Under the pieces are notes generated by a model, which made no database searches, had not been told where the DNA came from, and was given only the letters and a program-made list of their open reading frames with translations. A stretch of 22,917 nt of DNA, taken from NCBI GenBank assembly GCA_015679605.1, contig JAAAVE010000139.1, positions 1 through 22,917 on the forward strand. Direction: 5' to 3'. This document shows positions 1-8,971 of the stretch, one piece after another; position 1 is the first letter of the stretch, and each line of letters opens with the position of its first letter. A program made the translations under genes and the position numbers. Source of the DNA: Podila epigama. Its lineage: Eukaryota; Mortierellomycota; Mortierellomycetes; Mortierellales; Mortierellaceae.

Positions 1-1701
1 CGCCACAAGCACAGGAGTCTTGACACATTCGGCTGCAATCGCCTTGACTTCATCCAGAATACGCCAATTCTTGGGGTTGGCAGCATGTCCACTCGTTTGA
101 CGCTTGGACGTCGTGTCAGACTTGTCTTGATTGTGTTTACCAGACAAGAACCCTTCTGCAAGAGTTGCCCATGGGATAATACCGAGCCCATGTTCTGCAC
201 ACATGGGTTGAAGTTCTGCCTCAAGAGATCTGTCCAACAGATTGTATCGACTCTGCAGGCCAATGAAAGGGGACAGTCCACGGAGGTCAGCCAACATATT
301 GGCAGCTAAAAGAATCAGATCGTTGAATGAAGAGGGAGAGAGGAGTTAGTTGGCTTGAGAGGAAATCCATTTGATTCACATTGTACTCTTTTCTTTTTGT
401 GTTTCTCATTGTTGTCGCTTTTCAACACTTCCAAAATTATATAAAAGCGATTATTAAAAAAAAAAAAAGTATGCACATACAGGAAACAACCCAAGCTGGA
501 GCATCGCTAATAGCGACATAATGCGCCTTTCCAGAACGAACAACATCATCCAAGGCACGCATGACTTCTTGAACTGGGGTTCGGTACTCCCACAGATGGA
601 CATACAGGATATCAGTGTATCCTGTTCCCATCCTCTTCAAACTACCATCCAAAGTCTCGACAAGGCTCTTGCGATGGTTACCGCCTATGTGTTTTATATA
701 GATAATGTTAGCGTTGGACAAAAAAACAGCATACCTTTACCATTGGAAAACAAAAATCATATATCCCCTTTCTTCTCCTTTCTTGTCTTCATACAAGCAT
801 TGGGGTTTGGACGCTTCTTTCCAGGTTCTAAAGAATGTGAATGAATAAAAAAAAAATAGTAACATCAATATTATTGAAGAGAAATGGAAAGTTGACGACG
901 CCACTCATAAACTTGGGAAAATCGACCTGGTATCGATATCCATAGATAGGCATAGGTTTTTTTTTTACCTCCCAACCTGATGAACGGCTTGTACTTGTCA
1001 GAGAGACCATCAGGGATTGCACTGACTATTAGACATTTTCAATGTAGATAGAGGAAAGGACGATGTGGCATATAGATTTGATAATGGTCAGGCTGAGGAG
1101 GTAGGCATTTCAGGTGTGAAAATATCCTAAAAGGTGCATGACGTTGAACAAATAAAAAAAAAAAAACTTACGGGAATACTTGGTAGCAACAACGCACTCG
1201 CTACGCTTGCCAGAGATGTACTCGCCCAAGAATCTCTCAGAGTCACCATTGTTGTACATGTTGGCTATAGAGAATGAAATATTGTGAGAAAACAGGCACA
1301 AAAAATAAAGAAAAAAAAAGAAAGATAGAAAGTGGACATCCGCATATTATTCATTACCAGTGTCAAAAAAGTTTCCTCCTGCTTCATAGTACTTGTCAAA
1401 GATTGCCTTGCAAGTCTCGAAATCGGAACCAAAGCCCTAAATAAAGAACCAACAAAAGTGGAGACGCTTGATTAATATCCCCATCGACCTTCGCAAAAAA
1501 CATCATATAAAGTAAAGATGTGACAAGACAGAAAGAGTATTGTCAAAACTTTTTTTTTTTTACCCATCGATCACCAAAGGTCATGGTGCCCAATGAAAGA
1601 GGGCTCACGCGAAGACCCGACTTGCCCAAAAGGACATAATTGTCCAACGCGGTCAAGGTCTTGTTGATGGGTGAGGAAGACGAGTCGATTGTTCCTTTCA
1701 T
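1..1701 (-). CDS. AKR1: aldo/keto reductase, 3' end beyond the window
   Basis: NAD(P)H-dependent reductase of the fungal aldo/keto reductase superfamily (AKR9/aryl-alcohol-dehydrogenase-like by recall), probably cytosolic, reducing aldehydes or ketones; the substrate is unknown. Six exons read on the minus strand: 1564-1701, 1358-1436, 1172-1264, 969-1025, 481-684 and 1-305 (open at the edge), giving 292 residues here. The start is the first ATG, at 1701, followed by LLGKSGLRVSPLSLGTMTFG, the usual AKR N-terminus. The catalytic tetrad is visible: Asp71 and Tyr76 (FFDTANMY), Lys101 (VATKYS) and His152 (LYVHLWEY). Later barrel motifs are SDAPAWVVS, GLQSRYNLLDRSLE and LAEGFLSGKH. Exon 4 has two candidate acceptors four bases apart (AG ending at 1026 or 1022); only the first keeps the frame. 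AKR2 at 3070-4966 is a paralogue with matching splice positions and implies about 90 more residues off the left edge. The family is certain; the specific activity is not. Confidence 0.9.
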
Positions 1702-3069
1702 GGTTCTTGTTGGTTTTGTTTGATGTTGCTTATGAAGAATGAGATAAGAGGAGATGAATAGATGTCTGTGTTGTCGAAAAAAAAGAAAAGGAAACGTCTT
1801 CCCCTAGTCCTTTTTATACTCCACGTTGGTCATTCACAACGGGGGCACCACATCACTTTTGCATCGTGTTATGGCAACGAGGGTCTAGACAATGTGAGGA
1901 GAGTGTATCTTGAAATAGGAAAAAACATTACACCCAGAAGGATGACATCCAGCCACAAAAAAATTGTGACGCATACCATTTCCTGCCATGTCAATCCATG
2001 GCTCAAAGGAAAAAAAAACAAAAAGGTCCACTGTGCAGGTGTTTCTCTTCCATGGCTTGGTTTGACGCCTGGCCTGCCGCAGGCAGTGGCAAACGGGTAA
2101 ACAACCTTGAGGCATGGAGTCCAAATCAATGGGATTGGTCAAAAATAAAAAATTGACGCGTTCCTTTGCATTTGGATGGGTCAAAATATCAATCTCGTTG
2201 TCAGCATTTAGACGGGCGTCAAACATCTGGATGCGGACGGACACACCCCTTGTCCATTGCTGCAGCACGCATGGCATTCAAACTTTAAAAATTTTCAAAG
2301 TCAACTTGTCAATAGTTGTTGCTCATCTGTTGTCAAACAAAGGAAGGCTCAATTGACAAGGTACATCCTTGCATTCATTATGCATTGGTGACAAATTGAC
2401 AAGTTGGACATCAGCCACACTTGTGGCTGGGGAGGCGACATGCGTCTGACTAATTCTTGCCAAGTTGGTGGCAACACGCGACAACCTCCACGTTTCTCTT
2501 GAAATATCCCTAGTCTGAACACGACAGTCTGCTGGTGTTCCCACGTCCGCTTTCCCTCGTCGCGTTTCCTTCTACACATTTTCTATTCTACATTTTCCTG
2601 GTCAAGGAATATACACGTGGTATTCTACTGCTTCACTTTCGCGTCGCATCCTCCTACGTGTGACTTTTCCGCCTACCTCCATTTTGTTACTGGCTCGTTT
2701 TATCATTCCTCTTATTTTTTTTTTTTTTTTTTTTTTCCATAATTCTCCCACACCCATTTTGTTCACTATACTTCTTTCTCCTTTATCACCTTTTTCACGT
2801 TTATACCCAAACAGTTCGACACTCCACTCCTCCCATATCCTGTTGTCTAATTCCACCAAACTGCTATACCTTCCTACCCTATAAATATTCGTATATACAT
2901 GCTTTGTTTGATTGTATGTGCGATTCCACGTATAAAGTAACCATTAAAAATAAAAAATGTTTATAATTCTCAATGTCCACAAGCCTGTTACAATTGAGTA
3001 AAGATAGTCTAGATTATGGGATTCTATGTAGATACCGCAATCAAGAGAGAGATAGGGGGGTGATGCGCT
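1702..3069. other. Intergenic spacer between AKR1 and the AKR2 3' end
   Basis: No convincing gene is seen. The stretch holds the AKR1 promoter, a T22 homopolymer at 2715-2736, an E-box-like CACGTG at 2614-2619, and three TTGACAAG-type motifs: one inverted at 2302-2313, two direct at about 2351-2360 and 2395-2406. Open frames here are low-complexity or lack any family motif. Confidence 0.7.
1811..1818 (-). promoter_or_regulatory. Probable TATA box of AKR1
   Basis: On the minus strand the sequence reads TATAAAAAGG, about 110 bp upstream of the AKR1 start codon. It is followed by a pyrimidine-rich leader on the coding strand (roughly 1711-1790). Position and match are good for a TATA element, but no transcription start was mapped. 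Confidence 0.55.
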
Positions 3070-4966
3070 TTAGATCTTGCTCGTTCTCAAATTTCGAAGG
3101 GCACGGTACTGGAGTGGCACCTCGATAGGTACACCCTGCCCAACAAACTTATTCAAGTTCTGAGCCACCTCCTGAGGAAAAGGCCACGAGACGGGGTTAC
3201 TGACAGTGTCCAACCTTTCCATCTGTTCTTGGGTCAATGTAAACTCGAGTGCACCCAAATTATCCTCCAATTGCTCTAATGTCCGTACACCCAGCAAAGG
3301 GGACGTGATACCAGGTTTTTGCATTGTCCAATTCAATACAACCTGTGCTGGCGTTTTTTGGCATTCGAGAGCAATTGCCTTGACTTCTTCAAGAATCCGC
3401 CAGTTTTTGGGATCCTTGAAAAGCGCATTGACTTGATCTGTGCGTTTGCTTGAAGGATCAGAGGTCGTCTCGTCCTTTGAATGCTTTCCAGACAAGAACC
3501 CCTCCGCCAAGATTCCCCAGGGCACAATACCCAATCCGTGTTCTGCACACATGGGTTGGAGATCAGACTCGAGTGAACGGTTCAACATGTTGTACCGGGT
3601 CTGTAATCCAATGAAAGGGGACAGGCCTCGGAGATCGGCCAGCGTGTTGGCAGCTATACCCGTAGGTCATCAAGATACCGATTTTAGTACATTTTTGTCA
3701 ACTCTTGATACAAAACCTCTCTCAAATAAAACGCAGATACATGACACAATGACGTACAAGAAACCACCCAGCTGGGCGTGTCACTGACAGCGACATAAAG
3801 AGCCTTTCCTGAACGAACAACATCATCCAAAGCACGCATAACTTCTTGCACAGGCGTTCGGTACTCCCATACAAGATATCAGTATAGCCTGTTCCCATCC
3901 TCTTCAAACTACCGTCCAAGGTCTCGACGAGATTCTTGCGATGGTTGCCACCAGGATTTTCATAAAAAAATAATATGTTGTTTCAACACGATGGGTTATG
4001 TGAGTGGCGGCTCCATGTTGGAGAAGTGGGGGAATTGAGTGATGAAGAGAGAGTGAGAACGATTCTCTAGATATCAACCCCCTGAGTGTAGAAACGATTC
4101 TTTTTTTTACCTGCGTTCGGGTTCGTCCGTGGATGGTTGCCCTCAGCATCTGGCATGGGAATAGGGTTGACTATGTAGTAGAGTTTGTCAATTTTCAGTT
4201 TTTTCTCTTGCTCAATATATCTTTTGAAAAAAAAAAAAAAAAAAAAAAATGTATCCTTCCCTTACTTGTATACTTTGTGGCGACGACACATTGACTCCGT
4301 TTCCCAGAGATATATTCGCCCAAGAACCTTTCCGATTCTCCATTGGTATACACATTCGCTATGGATGATGTGAGGACCACAATGAAGTTTAGAATTGTTG
4401 AGAGAAAAAAAAAAAGAAAGCGAAAAAGAAAAAAACATGATAGAACCTCATTTTTTTTTTCTTACCAGTGTCGAAAAAGTTGCCTCCAGCTTCATAATAT
4501 CTGTCAAAGATTTTTTTACTGACATCGTTGCTACTTCCGAACCCCTTTACAGGAGGACCAAAAAAAAAGAGAGTATTTAGTGCCTTCGAGGAAGTGTGAA
4601 GAGAATGTAAACACTAGCAAAAAAAAAGTAACAGCATTTTTTTACCCATTGTTCACCAAACGTCTATTCAAAGAAAATGGAAAAGAAGACGATAGAAATC
4701 AAATTGCGACCTCGGTTCAGTATTAAATTGTTCAAAGAAGCGATATATCCCTTCTTCTCTCGGTTTCTTGTTTCGAACAATATGAAAGGAAAGAAAAAGA
4801 ATGGATCTCTTTATCGTCCATGTTCATTTCTTTTCTTGCTTTTTCTTTTTACCATAGTGCCAAGCGAAGGTGGACTGACACGAAGTCCCGACTTGCCGAG
4901 CAAGACATAATTATCCAGCGCCGTCAAAGTCTTGTCTATCATTGAGTTATCTGCTGTGTCCTTCAT
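3070..4966 (-). pseudogene. AKR2: aldo/keto reductase paralogue, frameshifted
   Basis: Tandem paralogue of AKR1 in the same orientation. Reconstructed exons (minus): 4853-4966, 4646-4663 (18 nt), 4466-4544, 4266-4358, 4111-4170, 3758-3951 (broken) and 3070-3653. Start ATG at 4966, stop at 3070-3072; about 383 codons would be expected if intact. The exon at 3758-3951 is 194 nt against 204 nt in AKR1. Ten bases are missing near 3869/3870, deleting the part of the YVHLWEY strand that holds the catalytic His and shifting the frame. The expected acceptor of that exon has TG instead of AG next to 3951; the nearest upstream AG is out of frame and reaches a stop at 3904. Skipping the exon would keep the frame but lose the catalytic His. 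The last exon is fully open and ends in a normal cofactor-binding region (GITSPLLGVRTLEQLEDN, then RTSKI), so decay looks recent. A sequencing error could explain one lesion but less easily both. Confidence 0.8.
4646..4663 (-). other. 18-nt microexon in AKR2 (encodes TFGEQW)
   Basis: AKR2 breaks between GTM and TFGEQW, where AKR1 reads straight through GTMTFGDRW. A 189-nt intron (4664-4852, donor GTAAAAAG, acceptor GAATAG) restores the AKR1 frame exactly, leaving six codons before the next donor, which both paralogues share. This is an intron present in only one of two tandem copies. Confidence 0.7.
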
Positions 4967-5280
4967 AGCGTCAGTCGCTTTTTTCTTCTTTTATTTTTAC
5001 GAGTTTCAAGAAGGAAGGGTGGAGAGTAGTGAAATTTGTTCTTCTTGTTTGCTTTAAAGAGAGAATAAAAGGTGAGATAAAAAGAGATAAAGCGAGCCGA
5101 AGTGGGGGGGAAAATGAAATACAAGTAGACAACACGTGACATCTAAATACCATGTTGGATGGGTGAAGAAATGTTGCGCAAGGCTTCCAGACTTGTTTTG
5201 TTTTGTTTTGTTTACATAAAAGACAGCAGCTATTTCTCTAATCTAAATCTCTTTTTCAAACTGGCTATATATATTGTTTC
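4967..5280. promoter_or_regulatory. Spacer: AKR2 promoter and FMO1 3' flank
   Basis: A 314-bp gap without a gene. On the minus strand the AKR2 leader is pyrimidine-rich. A CACGTG lies at 5133-5138, about 170 bp upstream of the AKR2 ATG. A short (TTTTG)n run lies near 5193-5211. Confidence 0.5.
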
Positions 5281-7717
5281 TTAAACGGTTGTTGTGCTAA
5301 CTGCTGCTGCTTTCCTCTTCTCAAGAATCTCCAACGTCTTGTGAAGACTGGGTTGGTATTGAGGCTTGGATGTACCCTTGTCCTCCACCAAAGGCAAGAA
5401 CGAAGCCTGAGGGCGAGCAGCTGTACGCTTGGTCATAATGCGTCTCCACAACCAAGCTGGCGAACGCTTGAAAATGGCTCGGGTAATCACCGCAACCGCG
5501 TTCTATCATCAAAAGAGTTTGAAAGATATCACATCAAGTCAATTAGTATATATATATATATATATATTTGAGGAAAAAAGATGCGTGTGTGTGTGGGAGA
5601 GAGAGAGAAAATAAGAGATAGTGTAACAATTACCTTTCCACCAACGTTCTTCAACATTTGGCTAGTGTTGAAAGCCTCCCGCACGACAGGAAGACGTTCA
5701 TCATGGTATTCTTTGAAAATCTCTTCCAAATCGCTCACTTCGCTCGTCTGGAGGGCGCAAATCCAGTTGGCCAAGCAAACAGCGTCATGCATGGCTGTAA
5801 GAGCACCAGCTCCACCAGCAGGGTTCAACTAAAAAGAAGTAAAAAAATTATGGATAATATAATGGAGTCAGTATATGTATATTTTGTTTTGGGGGAGTAC
5901 AGATGTGTCAATGGAGTCAACAAGGCGTTCCATTTAGAGGGTGACACGACCAAGGAACATGTCACTCTTTTTTTATATCTTTTCCTGTTTTTTACCTTGT
6001 GGCAAGCTATTTGACGCGGACAAGTAGATACAAAGCAATGGTAAAGCGAGGAACAGCTTGTTAGGAAGCATGGTCGAAATAGGAAAAGTACAAGTGCACA
6101 AGAAGTCATTGGAAGAAATAAAGGGAAGAAAGAAACATACCATCACCAAGGAGGACAGTTCTACCACTGTACCAGGTATCGAAAATCTTTTCCTCCAACA
6201 TGACCTTGGAGATGAATTCGCGTGGTGTCTTGTCAATCAAATCACCAATCGTCAATTGGGCACCATTCTTGCCACCAGGCACCTTGAAGTGTCTCACTTC
6301 CTTGCACATGGCATCCGCAGCCTCGGGACCCCACTCTGAGTTGCGGAACGAATCATTGTCTCTGCGTGTGTCCTTGTTCAAGAACTGAGTGATCATCCAG
6401 CAAATGGTGTTCTTTTTGGTCGTAAAGGTCACCCACTAGTAAGTTTTTTTTCGGTTTCCAACAAGGTATAGAGAGAGAGTGTGTGTGTGAGTATGTGAGA
6501 GAGATACACGAGCAGGAAAAGAAAGAAGGGTACCATCATGGACTTCAAAGTGCACACGATAACAGAAAAAAAAAATGTTCATACCTTGTACGTGTTGTTC
6601 TGACCAAGAATTGAAATGAACTGACTGAGCTCCAACTGCAAGTGAGGAAAGTCTTCAGGGTCCAAGGGCACAGTCTGACCCACCAAGCAGACACAGCTAA
6701 AGGGCAATGAGCCATCGTCGGTGATAGGCAGTTTGTTCTTTTGCTTGAGTTCCTTGTACATTTGCTGACGGACAGCAGAGTAAGCACCATCAGCACCAAC
6801 AAGGATGTCACCATGATGAGTCGAGTTGTCAGAGCAACGGATCATGACACCCTCTCCATTCTGCATCGATGACAAGACTTTCTTTTGCATGTGAATGCAA
6901 TCCTTTGGAATCTGTTTCCAGAGCATCTCGTAGAGATCTGGACGAGCAACAATGTACTCTTTGCTGTTTCCACTGTTTTTTTTATTGTGGTGTGTGTGTG
7001 TACTTTTGCGTGAGTGCACATTCATAAAGAAAAGTCGTTTTTTCAGTTCAAGCAGGCAGTGAGAAAATAGTCCAACAACTTACATGTCAACAGTGCCAGT
7101 GAAATCCATGGTAAAGAGCGACTCAAGATTCTCGTTCAGAGTCTGAATCTTGTTATAAGGCTTTCCAAGAGCCTTGAGTTCATCCAACAGACCCAACTGT
7201 TGAAGCACAGGCGCCATGTTGGCTCCAAGCGACATGGCGGAACCTATATGAAGATCATTTTTTTATACGTGTAAAAAACAAAATGATTTGTTTAGAGACT
7301 TTTTTTCGATCCTTTATTGAGACCCATTTTTTCTCCGGTAAATATTGCATGCATGCATGAAAAGCGTGTGCCAAAGAAAAAACATTGTAACACGGTCAAC
7401 AATGCTCAAGTAAAATGACCCATGGATACACACACTTTGCAAGCATCACGAGATACAACAGCAAAAGCAAAAGCAACAGCAAAAGCAAAAAAAAAAAAAA
7501 AAAAAAATTTACCAAGAGGTCGGACCTCCTTTGCGCGCTCAAAGATCTCAAAGGGAATACCACCCCTTTTGAGAAGAAGGGCCAACGTCAAACCTCCAAG
7601 ACCAGCACCGACAATGAGCACCTTTGGCTTTTCCATATTGGCCAATTCATCGGCCGTCAAGGGAGCCTTCTTCTTGGCAGTCGACACGTACACCTCAGCA
7701 GTTATAGGAGAAGACAT
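5281..7717 (-). CDS. FMO1: class A FAD-dependent monooxygenase
   Basis: Flavoprotein monooxygenase of the PHBH/salicylate-hydroxylase-like fold, expected to use NAD(P)H and O2 to hydroxylate or epoxidise a small, probably aromatic or isoprenoid, substrate; the substrate is not deducible. Seven exons (minus): 7513-7717, 7084-7243, 6585-6972, 6141-6435, 5996-6006, 5634-5828 and 5281-5502, giving 491 aa; intron phases are 1,2,0,1,0,0. Motifs: Rossmann GxGxxG at 37-42 (VGAGLGG) with acidic E60 ending the second strand; an EYIVARPDLY segment at 127-136 ahead of the DG motif GADGAYSAVR at 181-190; GD motif GDACHK at 348-353, then LNPAGGAGAL. No signal peptide or membrane segment is seen. The start is the first ATG; the 30-residue stretch before the Rossmann motif is polar. 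FMO2 is a tandem paralogue with four identical exon lengths. Confidence 0.93.
5996..6006 (-). other. 11-nt microexon of FMO1 (GD motif)
   Basis: The exon before it ends GGTGATG and the one after starts TTGAACCC. The only sequence between them that restores the family GDACHK motif is CTTGCCACAAG, flanked by AAATAG and GTAAAA. The equivalent exon in FMO2 (9591-9601) is also 11 nt and has the same phases. Confidence 0.85.
7487..7507. repeat. A21 homopolymer just inside FMO1 intron 1
   Basis: Twenty-one consecutive A on the plus strand (a U tract in the transcript) beginning a few bases inside the 5' splice site at 7512. Comparable tracts are T22 at 2715-2736, A23 at 4227-4249 (AKR2 intron) and T16 at the window end. 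Confidence 0.95.
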
Positions 7718-8971
7718 TATGTTTAAATAATATTTTTTTTTTCTACTTGTATGGTATTCGTTGTGGGAGGTGGATTAGAAGTGATGAGGGATGAGATGAA
7801 GAAGTGTGATCAGGTGGGGACGCTGAGGAGGGTATTGGGTGGTTGAATGGAGGGGAGGTGATGAGTAAAAAAAAAGGAACTTGTGTGGGGGAAAATGAAT
7901 GAAGAATGACAATGGATCCAAGAAAGTGCAAGAGATGGAGATGACAAGTTGGAGGTGGGGGGAGAAGGAAGGAAGGAAATATAAAAAAGAAGAGGCGGGA
8001 TGTATGTATCATGCTGCATGTGCCATGAGAGAGTGTTTTGTTCGTCACAACGGCTTTTTGCAGCAGTTTGTTTGTTGAACAGTTCAAAGTTCAAAGTTCA
8101 GTGCTCTAATCGCACCAGAAATGAGTGAGTGAGTGATGTTCGAAGAGAACACCGTTTGCGCCAATGGGTTCAAGTTGTTGAACCTTGGGTCCCATTACTT
8201 ACAACAGCAACAGCAAACAACAACAACAACAAACACCAACAAACAAACTTCAGCAGAACAGCAGCGACAATGGGTTGGTTGAGCATACAAATAACAACGA
8301 AAAAAAGCATGAAAAAGCACGCATGCGACCAAATACAAGGAACGAGTGGGTGGGGACAAACTCGACCCGATAAATAAATAAAAAAATGCGCTCTCGTAAG
8401 AATATGTCCGACAAAGACAAAAAAAACCCATTTCCTAACCATTCAACCCACAGCATGCATTCATTCATTCATTTCATTCATTTGTATCCGAACGAACAAA
8501 GCATTTTGGGCGCTCAAGTTGAACTCTTGACTCGACTCGGCATGGTTTTTCTTTCTCTCTGTCTGTTTTTGTGTAACAAAGACTAGTGTGTGGGTGTTAC
8601 GCCAATGCAATGCATGTCGGTGTTGGTGAAGAAATGTAAAATACACACACACATATTCACACACATTTCAACATCTCTTTCTCCAGCATTTGCCCTGAAT
8701 ACCTTCATGCAATGCAAGGTGGAGCTATATAGATACACGTATGTCACTTGGTCACTGACAGTTCCAGTGTTTTGTTTTGTTGTTGTTCAAGTTTCGTTTT
8801 ATTATTTATTACTTTGGATGGATGCAACATCTTTTCATCTTTTCATAGGTCACACACCTCACGCGCGCCACACATGCCATGCACAAGATGAAGAAAGGAG
8901 AAGAGAGAGGGAAAAAAAAACAAAAAAACAAAAAAACAAATCACTCTTTACAAAGCATGGACACCTTCTTG
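7718..8971. other. Spacer between FMO1 start and FMO2 3' end
   Basis: About 1.25 kb without a recognisable gene. On the FMO1 coding strand the first 280 bp are pyrimidine-rich, as in other leaders here. Simple repeats include CAA-rich sequence near 8200-8250, CATT repeats near 8458-8483 and an interrupted CA-rich stretch near 8641-8665. Open frames crossing it are compositional. Confidence 0.7.
8798..8810 (-). terminator. Candidate poly(A) signal of FMO2
   Basis: Two overlapping AATAAA hexamers on the minus strand (8798-8803 and 8805-8810), about 165 nt past the FMO2 stop codon. The match is exact; function is inferred from position only. Confidence 0.4.

Noticed and set aside
3070-3588. A separate 172-residue AKR fragment gene starting at an internal Met (MLNRSLES)
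   Set aside because: It is the last exon of AKR2; the upstream exons and the acceptor at 3654 align with AKR1.
5824-5874. The intron side of FMO1 exon 6 read as start of a separate protein (MNPAGGAGAL)
   Set aside because: It is an internal exon of FMO1; TTTTAG at 5829 is the acceptor and the frame joins the microexon.
7743-8094. Pro/Ser/His-rich minus-strand frames upstream of FMO1
   Set aside because: Compositional product of the pyrimidine-rich leader; the FMO1 start at 7717 is well supported.
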